This document shows, piece after piece, positions 36,758-46,600 of a stretch of DNA of 64,000 nucleotides. The DNA lies in contig CP087563.1 in assembly GCA_020974905.1 (NCBI GenBank), positions 2,418,001 to 2,482,000 on the forward strand, in the 5' to 3' direction. This DNA is from Planctomycetes bacterium syqfu. Its GTDB lineage: Bacteria > Planctomycetota > Phycisphaerae > Phycisphaerales > Phycisphaeraceae. Positions within the stretch are counted from its first letter, which is position 1. Every line of letters starts with the position of its first letter. The translations under genes were made by a program, and so were the position numbers. The notes under the pieces are model-generated. The model made no database searches and was not told the origin of the DNA. It saw only the letters and a list, made by a program, of their open reading frames with translations.

Positions 36758-37627
36758 ATGGACAAATACAATTGGAATGAATTAAAGATTATTGGTAAAA
36801 ATTCAACAGTTATGAAAGCAAGCAATACACAATTCAAATGGCCGATCAAAACCTTCCCCACAATCTGTAGTGCCGGACATTTTCCCTTGTCTGCACATGC
36901 GTTTCGCTTTGCACACCAAAGTCCGACCCATGCCCTGCATCTACACGAGTATGACGGGATTATTGACATGGACGGCAGAAAACGATCATTGCAACCCGGT
37001 ACCGTCACAATTTCACCAGCGAATGGGATCACACGGTACGATCTGCCTCTTCCCGGGCGACACTGGTGTATTCACTTTCATGCTCAACCACTACGTCAAC
37101 CACTGGTGAGTCTGCCGTTGTATGTGAATATGGGAGAAGCACAAAGCGGTTTCGCTGACCGCATAGCCCATATCGCCCAACTACACGCGGTATCCTCTCA
37201 AAGCGACATAGCCCGCACCGCCGCATCATTGGCCTTCCAGGAACTACTGTTGCTGTTAGCTTACAAACAGCAACATACCATGCCGACACACAACCATTTG
37301 CCATCCGAACAGGCCGTGGATCAACTACTGCAAGTGATCCATCGCAACTTGGATCAACCACTACGTGTGAGTGAGTTGGCTGAAGAAGTTCAAATAAGTC
37401 AGAACTACCTTGCGTCCTGCTTCCGTAAACGCATGGGTATGACCATCCCACGTTATATTCTCCAAGCAAGGATTAAGCGAGCCAAACTACTACTAGGCAC
37501 TACGGACCTGCCGGTCAAACAAATTGCTGCCCATGTTGGCATGCCTGATCCACATCATTTCAACAAACAGTTCCACCGGCTGACTGGTATATCCCCCAGT
37601 TCATTCCGTCGATCAAATGTAATTTGA
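36758..37627 (+). CDS. AraC-family transcriptional regulator with cupin-like sensor domain
   Basis: 289 residues from the ATG at 36758 (a TTG three bases earlier gives the same protein plus one). Residues ~20-140 are an AraC-type arabinose-binding/cupin domain (THALHLHEYDGIIDMDGRKR, QPGTVTISPANGITRYDLP). Residues ~185-285 are the double HTH (VSELAEEVQISQNYLASCFR, KQIAAHVGMPDPHHFNKQF, TGISPSSFRR). It is divergent from the ManA/GH38/mutarotase operon and likely activates it when the sugar is present. Downstream lies the IS cluster, 34 bases after the stop. Confidence 0.88.
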   Translation: MDKYNWNELKIIGKNSTVMKASNTQFKWPIKTFPTICSAGHFPLSAHAFRFAHQSPTHALHLHEYDGIIDMDGRKRSLQPGTVTISPANGITRYDLPLPGRHWCIHFHAQPLRQPLVSLPLYVNMGEAQSGFADRIAHIAQLHAVSSQSDIARTAASLAFQELLLLLAYKQQHTMPTHNHLPSEQAVDQLLQVIHRNLDQPLRVSELAEEVQISQNYLASCFRKRMGMTIPRYILQARIKRAKLLLGTTDLPVKQIAAHVGMPDPHHFNKQFHRLTGISPSSFRRSNVI

Positions 37628-37661
37628 TCGATTGATGGTAATGCTCTGTGGCATCAGATAA

Positions 37662-39058
37662 CTAGTACTACAGTTGCGCATTATGATCTGGTTCTCTCGC
37701 CCTGTAGTGGTAATACTTTGCGACGGCTTGGTGGTGTCTTCGCCAAGCCGACCAGGCTAACGCGCGTTCTACGTCGTTGAACCGGGGCCAGACGATTGCC
37801 AGCATCAACCGCCGAATCTCCGGCTCGGTTACCGGGACCAGATCAACGCCCCTTTTTCCGTGGGCTGGTGCACTTGGGATCGCACGACGCTCAAGAACGC
37901 CAACGCCAACATCGACAACGTGACATGGCGATGCCAACCCGTCCACGAGCGCACTTCATAGGCATCGAGTCCGACTTCCTGTTTGGCCGTCTGGAAGCAT
38001 GTTTCAATCGCCCAACGCTGGCCGGCGGCCATCGCCAAGTCCTGCAACGTCGCGTCCAACGGAGCAGCACAAAAATAGTAAGCTCGTTGAGTCGGTTGCT
38101 CCACATTGCGTCGAACAAGTAACCAGTTTTGCAGATCACCGCGCTCGTGTTCGATCGGATCGCCGAACTTGCCGCCGGCCCATTGATACACACGCGACCC
38201 CTTGGCACCTTCGCCGATGCTGTGCGTCTGCCATTGCTCGTCAGGCACATCATCAATGATCGCATCGACACGTTGCCGTTGGAAGTTCACCCACAAGCGC
38301 TGTTGCGAGGTCACCGCCATGACATACGCTTGACCATGATCTTCCAAAAAACGCCTTGTTTTACTGTCTGAACCGTACACTTCATCCGCCAATACCCAAC
38401 GCGGTTCAAGGCCCGCATCCAGCGCTCGACGCAACATCGTCACCGCCAGTTGAGGCTTGGTGGCGAACTTCACTTCCGGGGGAACGCCTGCTTCGGATCG
38501 ACGTGCCTGATCCTCGCACCAATCCTTGGGCAGGTACAACGCCCGATCAATCAACGCCCGACCACGCGACGAAGCCATCGCCAGAAACACACCCACCTGG
38601 CAATTCTCAATTCGACCCGCCGTGCCCGAGTACTGACGTTGCACGCCAACCGACTTGTCGCCCTTTTTCAGAAAGCCCGTCTCATCGACGATCAACACCC
38701 CGCCGGCCGCATCCCCAAGTAAATGATCCACTGCATAGCTTCGCACCTGGTCGCGCAGTTGATGAGCATCCCACGATGCCCGACCCAACAACCGTTGAAA
38801 AGCGTGGGGCGTTTGAAGTCCGACTTGTTCAGCCAGTTGCCAACTGTTCTTGCGATGAACATCACCGAGCAGGCCCTGCACATAAGTCGCCGCCCGAAAT
38901 CGCAAATCCTTGCGAGCAAAACAATCGCCGATCTGCTCCCACATCTCTGAAAAGTCATTGGCCCAATGACTCACCGTTGCAGCATCCATGCCCATCCCTC
39001 CAGTCATATCAAACGACTGATGATATCGGCAATTGTAGATGCGCAACTGTAGTACTAG
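37662..39058 (-). mobile_element. IS701-family insertion sequence with CTAG flanks
   Basis: CTAGTACTACAGTTGCGC at 37662-37679 is the perfect complement of GCGCAACTGTAGTACTAG at 39041-39058. The first four bases, CTAG, fit the YTAR-type 4-bp target duplication known for IS701, so the element itself is 37666-39054 (1,389 bp). One transposase gene fills it. The right CTAG overlaps the left junction of the IS630 element. Confidence 0.85.
37668..38989 (-). pseudogene. IS701-family transposase, frameshifted near the 3-prime end
   Basis: From ATG 38989 (GGAGGG 6 bases upstream) the frame encodes a DDE transposase of the IS701 family: GVLIVDETGFLKKGDKSVGV (first Asp), WVLADEVYGSDSKTRRFLE (second Asp), QRWAIETCFQTAKQEVGLD (Glu). 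It stops at 37829 after TEKGALIWSR. The expected ending, DLVPVTEPEIRRLMLAIVW to REPDHNAQL, continues in a frame shifted by one base at an A5G4 run (37849-37857) and ends in a TAG inside the terminal repeat. Either the element is inactivated or the run supports slippage; the first is more likely. Confidence 0.8.
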
Positions 39059-40097
39059 TGCATCTAACAGTCAGGTCTAGCGTATCCACAGCTTCTGAAA
39101 TAGGCTTGGCATTCATCCACTGTGACACGGCCAAATGCTTCTGCGACCGCTTGGTGGAGTTGCTCAATGGATCGGGCGGCCGCTCGACGCAGCCATGCTT
39201 TGATCTTTGACCACATCTTTTCAATGGGATTGAGGTCCGGCGAATAGGCCGGCAAGTACCATAGATCACAACCTGCAGATTCAATGGCCTGTCGAATGCC
39301 TGTGACCTTGTGAGCTGCCAGGTTGTCCATCACAACGATTTGACCGGGACGCAATGCTGGACACAAACAACGCCGAACATAGCCGTCAAACGTCGCAGCG
39401 TTTATCGTCCCGTCCAACAGCAAGGTGGCAGACGGCAACACGCCTTGATAGCCGATGGCACTGATGAGCGTGCTGGTTTTCCAGTGGCCATGCGGTGCCG
39501 CATCGTGACATCGTTGCGCAGAAAGTGCCCAGCCATAACGGCGCGTCATGTTGGTTTGTGCACCGGATTCATCGAGAAAAACGAATTGTTTAGCATCGAC
39601 GAATTGTCGAGCGATGCGAAAATTCATTCGACGCTCAACGATGTCCGGTCGATCCTGTTCGCTGGCTCGAAGCGTCTTTTTTTAAAAGACCATCCCATGT
39701 TGCTCAACGCGCGATAAATCGTCGTCAGGCCACAACGCACGTGGCCTTGCTTGATGAGTTGTTCCTGAAGTTGAGCCAGTGTGCTGTCGGGGCGTTGCTC
39801 AATGAGGCGACGCAACTGCTTGCGTCCCTGGTCGGTCAATCGACAGTAACGCGATCCACCACCGGGTTGAGCAGCGATCTGCCCGTCTTCCCGTCGGCGT
39901 TGTTTGAGCCGCCTGATCCATGCCGGGCTCACCGCAAACACCCGTGCCACCTGGGTGGTGCCGTGGCCCTGGTCGCACATCGCTAAAACGCGTTGACGCA
40001 GAGCAATTGAATAAGCCTTCATCCAGCAGCCTCCTTGCTCAAGGATAGGGTATCGCAAACATACCCGTGGCGCTAGACCTGAATGAAAAATGCTCTA
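39056..40097 (-). mobile_element. IS630-family insertion sequence
   Basis: Terminal inverted repeats of about 25 bases (39058-39082 and 40071-40095) match at roughly 4 of 5 positions and share CAGGTCTAGCG at their inner end. TA dinucleotides at 39056-39057 and 40096-40097 are the target duplication typical of IS630/Tc1-mariner elements. Element length 1,038 bp. Both junctions read CTAG. Confidence 0.85.
39064..40022 (-). CDS. IS630-family transposase made from two frames by -1 frameshifting
   Basis: The first frame starts at ATG 40022 with a strong AAGGAGG 7 bases upstream: MKAYSIALRQRVLAMCDQGH is the HTH part, ending at 39624. The second frame gives the DDE catalytic half: KQFVFLDESGAQTNMTRRYG (Asp), QIVVMDNLAAHKVTGIRQAI (Asp), YLPAYSPDLNPIEKMWSKI (Glu), ending at 39064. 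A run of seven A on the coding strand (T at 39677-39683) in TTTTAAAAAAAG lies in the overlap; a -1 step there joins MGWSFKKK to TLRASEQDRPDIVERRMNF exactly as in intact IS630 proteins. Frameshifting is known in this family, so the element may be functional. Confidence 0.8.
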
Positions 40098-40098
40098 G

Positions 40099-40797
40099 GT
40101 CTTGTCGTACAAGTCATTCATCAGTGATTTTGAGATAGCGTTGGATGAATGCCATTTTGATCATGCCGCCGAAGTTCTTGGCTGTTTTCTCGTAGCGGGT
40201 GAAGATACGGCGGCATTCCTTGAGCCAACCAATTAACACCGTGTCAAAAACCCAAGCTTCATGCGCTTGGCCCGACGTCAGGTGAAAGTGCAACGGATGT
40301 CCATCGGCATCGCACAACAGGTGGATTTTACAGATTAAACCGCTGCGGCTTCGGCCAAGCGCGTGGTCATCGGGCTCGTGCGGATCTTTTTTCCGCCGCC
40401 CGAGGCACAGTGTGCTGCACGGATGATGGTGCCGTCAATGCACCAGAGTTCCTCGTTGATCACCCCATCGTTGCGCAGACGATCAAGAATCGCAACCAAC
40501 ATGCCCTCAGCGTTGAATCGGTCAAACAAGTCCCAGACGGTTGCCCAAGGACCGAAAGCTTCGGGCAGGTCGCGCAAGGCGAACCGGTGCGCAGAATCCA
40601 GAGAATGCCGTTGATGATCGTACGACGATTCCGCGGCGGTCGGCCCATGCGTTTGGGCGGAGCAAACAAGTCGGCAATCCGTTGCCATTGAGCGTCTGTC
40701 AGTTGATGGCGAAGCATGATGAGCCCTTTCATCAAAACAGGTCCATGCAACTACTTTCGGTTCATTCAACAACATGACCTGACTTGTCCGACAATAA
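40099..40797 (-). mobile_element. IS5-family (IS427-group-like) remnant
   Basis: Ends near 40099 (TTGTCGTACAAGTCA) and 40797 (TGACTTGTCCGACAA) are inverted with one mismatch in 15. The flanks CTAG at 40095-40098 and 40798-40801 fit a YTAR-type target duplication. At ~700 bp it is shorter than usual because the transposase is internally deleted. Confidence 0.75.
40114..40717 (-). pseudogene. IS5-family transposase, frameshifted and internally deleted
   Basis: The start MLRHQLTDAQWQRIADLF and NRRTIINGILWILRTGSP are typical. The next part, RDLPEAFGPWATVWDLFDRF and CIDGTIIRAAHCASGGGKK (first catalytic Asp), is in another frame from about 40590. Then CDADGHPLHFHLTSGQAHEA appears in a third frame, and the region between AWVFDTVL and GWLKECRRIFTRYEKTAKN has lost roughly 60-80 codons, including the second Asp. 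Not functional. Confidence 0.82.
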
Positions 40798-41031
40798 CTA
40801 GCAGAAGGTATGATTCAGTTGTTATTGAATGAGGGCCTATACATCATGATGCATGGGACAACTGTCGATGTGCATTTTTTAACTTCAGGAACAGTGAACC
40901 ATTATTCAACCATGAATGTTTCATAGATGACGTTGAATGTTGGCGCGAACATTTTCACATGAATTAGTATTAAGATGTATTGTTGTCAACTCTTGATTGA
41001 CGTTGGGTATGCAGTTTTATATTGTTAAGTT

Positions 41032-41457
41032 ATGCATCGGAAACGAACACCAATATGCCACGTGACGGTTGTCATGTTATCGCTACTGGCAGTACTGCAT
41101 GCAAGTGTAGGCCAGGTGCTGTGCCTTTGTAATCACGAGCAGCCTGCACTTAAGCCGCTTCATACATCCTCCCAATGTTCAGTAGATGCATGTGGCCAGA
41201 AGCCATTACGTGAATCTGTACCCCATCAGAATTTAAGTGAATCGTGCGTTGATTTGATTGTGCCGTTTTTGACTTATCGTTCAGAGCGTGTCGTTAATCC
41301 ATTGCATGGTGTGTTGACACGTGTATTTGAGATGGTCACCATTGCACTGCGGCCATTGTTTCCTGCTGGTGCGTGCATTGTTAATTTTTTTGGTGATCAT
41401 CATCCTCCCGACTTACAGCGATTCTGTTCATTACGCTCGACCATTCTCAATCTTTAA
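41032..41457 (+). CDS. small secreted Cys/His-containing protein upstream of metal efflux genes
   Basis: 141 residues with an N-terminal hydrophobic signal (ICHVTVVMLSLLAVLHASVG). The mature part has a Cys/His-rich stretch (CLCNHEQPALKPLHTSSQCS, DACGQ, ESCVDLIVPF). Small proteins with this composition often precede czc/cus-type operons in planctomycetes and may bind the metal; this is inference from position. The 231 bases before it, to the IS cluster, are AT-rich and probably carry the promoter, though no clear sites were found. The next gene is 24 bases downstream. Confidence 0.6.
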   Translation: MHRKRTPICHVTVVMLSLLAVLHASVGQVLCLCNHEQPALKPLHTSSQCSVDACGQKPLRESVPHQNLSESCVDLIVPFLTYRSERVVNPLHGVLTRVFEMVTIALRPLFPAGACIVNFFGDHHPPDLQRFCSLRSTILNL

Positions 41458-41481
41458 GCCCAGAACCAGATTTTTGATGTT

Positions 41482-41972
41482 ATGCTGATTGGTTCAGCTG
41501 TTTTCATCTGTCTGCTTGTATCTGGGAATTCAATTTTGAAATTGATCAATCCATCCGCACGGATAGTGGGTTTACTTGTCATGATTTGTGGGTGGCAAAC
41601 TCATCTGCTTTTTGATGTGTCCTCGTCAAGTCAGTTACAGAGTCATGGTACTGTTATTCATAGTGCCCCAGCAGAATCAGCCCCGTATCAGTCAATCCCT
41701 ACCCCCACACCAACTGGCCAACTTACACTGGCGGACGTTCTGTCGTTAGCCGAGTTGCATAGCCCGCGTCTTGCTGCATAGGTAAACGACCGTTTCTGGA
41801 TGTACTGGATACCCAGCGGACCTTATTCGAATTGGAGCATCGTTACATTACAGTTCTAAAAGATTATCACCTTGCCGCTGTTCGAATCGAATCATTGATC
41901 GGCAGTCGGCTTGCTGATTTACCTATCTCTGAAAAACAACAGGAGAACCCTCATGAAATTTCTGAACAATGA
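41482..41972 (+). pseudogene. TolC-family outer-membrane efflux protein (CzcC-like), internally deleted
   Basis: An N-terminal piece of 99 residues (membrane leader, then GQLTLADVLSLAELHSPRLA, the usual start of the TolC/OEP domain) stops at 41779-41781. From 41788 another frame carries the normal end of such proteins: PFLDVLDTQRTLFELEHRYI, LKDYHLAAVRIESLIGSRLA, DLPISE. Roughly 300 codons in between are gone. The C-terminal frame ends at 41972, overlapping the membrane-fusion gene as intact operons often do. A related outer-membrane partner would have to be encoded elsewhere for the pump to work. Confidence 0.82.
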
Positions 41973-43587
41973 AAAACCGTTGAATCTGTTTTCGATCTTG
42001 AGTTTGTGCGTGCTGGTTTTGTCACTGACTGGCTGTGGTGGTGATGAAGATGAGCACGACCACGCACATGGTGACTCACACGCTGACGAACCCAATGCAG
42101 CAGCAATCATGGCGTCTCACAAGCATGAAAATGCCGATGAAACCTGCTTTATGTGTGATCCAGCCAAGCGCGATAAAGGCCGACTCTGGTGCCGGGAGCA
42201 TGTTCGCTATGAAGACCGCTGCTGGCTGTGTCATCCTGAACTGGAAGACAAGGATCGCCTGTATTGCAAGGAACACTACCTTTACGAAGACGAGTGTTTT
42301 CTCTGTCATCCCGAACTCAAAAAGAAGGATGGTTCAGCTTCTGACACCACGACAACCAATGCCCTAGAGCTTGCCGTGAGCGAACGTGGTGGCCAACAAT
42401 CCAATACAACACAAAACGCACAGGCTGGTGGCATATTCTGCAATGAACACCAGGTCTACGAGATTGAATGTGCGATCTGCCAGCCGGACTTAACGACATC
42501 GCTCAAACCCGGTGGCAGTATGAAAATTCGTTTCGCTTCAATCAATTCAGCTGACAAAGCAGGTGTTCGAACGGGTTTGCCTCGTGCGACCCAAGCGACC
42601 CCGAGCATCGAAGCACTTTGCCAGGTCCAGTACAACCACAACACCATGGCCAAGGTTTCGCCCCTGGCAGATGGCGTAATTCGCGCGGTGAAGCATGATG
42701 TCGGAGATCAGGTTCATGCCGGTGATGTGCTGGTGGAATTACATTCTGCACAGGCGGCAACCACCAAGAGTCAATATCTCAGTGCCCTGGTTGAACGTGA
42801 CATCCGCGAGCAAACTTTTACACGGGAAAAACGTCTCTTTGATCAGAAAATCGCAGCAGAAAAAAATTACATCGAAGCACAGGCTTCACATCGAGCTGCA
42901 GAATTAGCGGTCAATAATCTCAGGCAACAACTGATCAATCTCGGCTACACCACAGAGGAAATTCAGCATATCCAGAAGAATCAGGATACTTCTGCGAATC
43001 TGGTCATTCGTGCGCCGTTTGAGGGCACGATTGTTCAGCGCAACGCTGTGATCGGTGAAGCCAAAGCCATCGGCCAGTCGGTCTTTACCATTGCCGATCT
43101 GTCCACGCGATGGTTGGTTCTGTCGGTGCCTTCACGTCACATCGCCCATGTCCAGAAGGGCAAGTCCATCATCGCCACTTTTGAGGAATTACCCGGTTTG
43201 ACCGTCAAAGGAGAAATCACATGGGTGGATACAGCGATCGACTCGCGAAGTAAAATGCTTCAAGCTCGCGCGTTGGTTGAAGATGATCTACAACAGATAA
43301 AAACCGGACTTTTCGGCAAAGCCAACATCATCACCGGTTCGGATCAACCCGTCACGCTGGTGCCTCGCAATTCGGTGCAGCGACATGAAGGTGCAAGCTT
43401 TGTCTTCGTGCGCAATGAGCCGGATTTGTACTCCATTCGCCGTGTGGCTCTGGGGCAGACACGTGGACAATCCGTTGAAATTCTCGATGGGGTAAGTGCC
43501 ACTGATCCTGTCGTGACGGATGGCAGTTTTATTGTGATGTCTGAATTTCTCAAGTCTCGCCTTGGTGCGGGTTGTACGGATCATTAA
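41953..43587 (+). CDS. RND efflux membrane-fusion lipoprotein with Cys-rich metal-binding repeats (CzcB/CusB-like)
   Basis: 544 residues from ATG 41953 with AGGAG 7 bases upstream. Signal with lipobox LTGC, C28. A His/Asp-rich stretch (EDEHDHAHGDSHADE) is followed by a regular repeat: CxxC at 65-68, 90-93, 115-118 and 173-176, alternating with CxEH at 80, 105 and 163, period 25 residues. This unit is unusual and should bind soft metals. From ~210 the normal adaptor follows: barrel-sandwich hybrid (VSPLADGVIRAVKHDVGDQV), alpha hairpin (AEKNYIEAQASHRAAELAVN), then VIRAPFEGTIVQRNAVIGE. It connects the CzcA-type pump with an outer-membrane channel. Confidence 0.92.
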   Translation: MKFLNNEKPLNLFSILSLCVLVLSLTGCGGDEDEHDHAHGDSHADEPNAAAIMASHKHENADETCFMCDPAKRDKGRLWCREHVRYEDRCWLCHPELEDKDRLYCKEHYLYEDECFLCHPELKKKDGSASDTTTTNALELAVSERGGQQSNTTQNAQAGGIFCNEHQVYEIECAICQPDLTTSLKPGGSMKIRFASINSADKAGVRTGLPRATQATPSIEALCQVQYNHNTMAKVSPLADGVIRAVKHDVGDQVHAGDVLVELHSAQAATTKSQYLSALVERDIREQTFTREKRLFDQKIAAEKNYIEAQASHRAAELAVNNLRQQLINLGYTTEEIQHIQKNQDTSANLVIRAPFEGTIVQRNAVIGEAKAIGQSVFTIADLSTRWLVLSVPSRHIAHVQKGKSIIATFEELPGLTVKGEITWVDTAIDSRSKMLQARALVEDDLQQIKTGLFGKANIITGSDQPVTLVPRNSVQRHEGASFVFVRNEPDLYSIRRVALGQTRGQSVEILDGVSATDPVVTDGSFIVMSEFLKSRLGAGCTDH

Positions 43588-43616
43588 TCCTTTGGCGTTG
43601 CCATGGATAGTCTCAT

Positions 43617-46600
43617 ATGCTTGCAAAACTCGTTACATTTTCGCTGAATAATCGCTTGTTGGTTCTGATACTCACCGTGCTGTTATGCGCGTTGGGTGTC
43701 TGGCGGTTAACCATGTTACCGGTGGATGCCTTCCCGGACACCACGCCGGTGCAGGTGCAGATCAACACGGTTGCACCATCACTGAATCCTCAAGAGATTG
43801 AACAACAGATCACGCTGCCGATTGAATTGTCCATCGGCGGTTTACCCGGATTGATCAATGTGCGTTCGGTCTCCAAGTTCGGTTTTTCACAGGTGGTCGC
43901 CACCTTCGATGACGCAACGCAAATCACCGATGCGCGTCAGTATGTCTTTGAACGAATCAATGCGGTGGAACTTCCAGAGGGGATTGATCACCCCCAGCTT
44001 GGCCCGATAGCCACCGGTCTTGGCGAAATATTTCACTATGTCGTGCGCTCGGACGATCCCACGCGGACACTTGAAGAACTGCGGACCCTCCACGATTGGG
44101 TGATCAAACCCGAACTGCGAAAAGTCTCCGGCGTGGCAGAAGTCAACGCATGGGGCGGGCACGTCAAGCAGTATCACATCATTCTCGATCCGCAGGCCTT
44201 GCTCAAATTCGATCTGACTATGGATGATGTCTTTGATGCCATCGGACGTAACAACACCAATGTCGGCGGCGGCTTGATCACACGCAGCGGTGTCTCGCAA
44301 ATGGTGCACGGTATCGGGCGCGTGACCAACATCGAGCAAATCGAAAACATCGTCATTGATGCATACGATGGCAATCCCATTCACGTTCACGATATCGCCC
44401 AGAAAGTCCGTATCGACCATGAAATCCGACGTGGTGCAGTCACCGCCAACGGGCAGGGGGAAGTCGTGCTCGGACTGGCATTCATGCTCATGGGTGAGAA
44501 TGGCAAGATCGTCACCGAAAATCTCAAAAGCCAGCTTGAGCAGGTTAAAGCTGCATTACCTGATGATGTTATCGTCGAAGTGGTCTACGACCGGACCGAG
44601 TTGACGTCTGCTGTGATTCAGACAGTGGAACACAATCTGCTGCTTGGGGCAGTGCTGGTGATCGTGGTGCTCTTTGTTCTGCTGGGCAATATCCGTGCGG
44701 GTTTGCTGGTTGCGTTGGTGATCCCATTAACGATGCTCATGGCCGTGCTTGGTATGTATGAGTTTGCCATTGCTGCAAGCCTGCTGAGTCTGGGGGCCAT
44801 CGACTTTGGCATCATCATTGACGGCTCGGTGGTGATGACCGAAGCGAACCTGCGCAACCTGGCCCAACGTTCGCGCGAACTGGGTCGCAAACTCACTGCC
44901 AAAGAACGCATGGAGATCATCATCCAATCAGGCAGACAGGTGGCAAGACCCATCGGCTTTGGGATCGGCATTATTCTCATCGTATTCCTGCCGGTCCTTA
45001 CGTTGCAGGGCATTGAAGGCAAGATGTTCAAGCCCATGGCATGGACGTTTATCTTCGCATTACTCGGGGCGCTACTCATTGCACTGACGCTTTCGCCGGT
45101 CCTTGGATACTATTTCCTGCCACGTAAACACAAGGCCAAAGAAGGTCTCTTGGATCGCATGGTGACCGGGTTTTACATCATGCTATTAAACTTGGTGATT
45201 AAAATCCGCTGGCTGGTGTTGCTGGGCGTTGTTGGGTTATTGATCTTAACCGGTATGCAGGCAACCAAACTCGGTGGTGAGTTTTTACCACGCTTAAGCG
45301 AAGGCGCCCTGGCTGCCAACACCATCCGACTGGCTGGTATCTCCATCGATCAATCGGTGTCTTGGAACACGCGCATTGAAGCGTTACTCAAAGATGAATT
45401 CCCCGATGAAATCCGCCACATCTGGAGTCGCATCGGAACCGCGGAAGTTGCCACCGACCCCATGGGGACCGAGCTAACGGATATCTTCATGTCGCTTAAA
45501 CCGCGTGACCAGTGGACCAAGGCCAAAAACCAGACGGAGTTGGTGGCCAGGATGCAGGCTGTACTTGCCGACATGCCCGGACTGAACATGGTTTTTACGC
45601 AGCCCATTGAGATGCGTCTGAATGAAATGGTCTCAGGCATTCGGACTGATATCGGCATCAAGATTTATGGGGACGATTTTGACGAACTGGTCCGTATTAG
45701 TGATGACATTCAGCGCGTGCTTTTGCAGATCGAAGGTGCCTCAGATATTGCTGTCGATCAAGTGACCGGTCAACCCTTGCTTCAGGTTCGAGTCGACCAG
45801 CAGGCGATTGCAAGACACGGTGTTCCGGCGCGGCACGTCCTGGAATTTGTCGAAGCAGTCGGCGGTCATCACGTCGGCGAAGTCTTTGAAGGACAGCGGC
45901 ATTTTGAATTGGTGGTGCGTTTGCCCGATACTCATCGCGGTGATCCGGAGGTCTTGGCCGATACGCTTGTCCCCACGCAAACCGGTCAACGTCTGCCTTT
46001 GCGGTCATTGGCAGAGATTCAGCACACCGAAGGTTTGGCCACGATTAATCGTGAATGGGGCAGGCGCTTGATCCGCGTGCAATGCAATGTGGCAGGCCGG
46101 GATGTCACTTCGTTTATCCATGAAGCACAGAAAAAAATCCGCGAGCAGGTATCGCTGCCTGAAGGCTATGTGCTGGAATGGGGAGGGCAGTTTGAGAATT
46201 TACAGCGAGCGCAAACCCGCTTGCTCCTGGTGGTTCCTGCGACGTTGCTATTGGTGTTTTTACTGTTGTATTTCAGCATGAAGAATCTGCGTGATGTCTT
46301 GCTGATTTACACGGGGATTCCCTTCGCCTTGATCGGCGGTGTGTACGCCCTGTGGTGGCGTGGCTATCCGTTTAGTGTCAGTGCGGCAGTTGGGTTTATT
46401 GCACTATCGGGAATTGCGGTACTCAACGGTCAGATCATGGTGACAGCAATCCGTGATTACCTTCAGGACATGCAATCGGTGCGTGATGCTGTTGCCAATG
46501 CAGCCAGACAGCGTTTGCGCCCGGTGCTTGCAACCGCCGTGACCGATGCGGTGGGCTTTTTGCCGATGGCTATTTCAACCGGTGTCGGTGCCGAGGTTCA

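Noticed and set aside
37628-37661. Small hairpin ATGC-N6-GCAT after the AraC regulator
   Set aside because: A four-base stem without a T-run is too weak for a terminator.
38356-39210. Long plus-strand reading frame opposite the IS701 transposase
   Set aside because: Pro/Arg/Ser/His-rich antisense shadow of the transposase gene.
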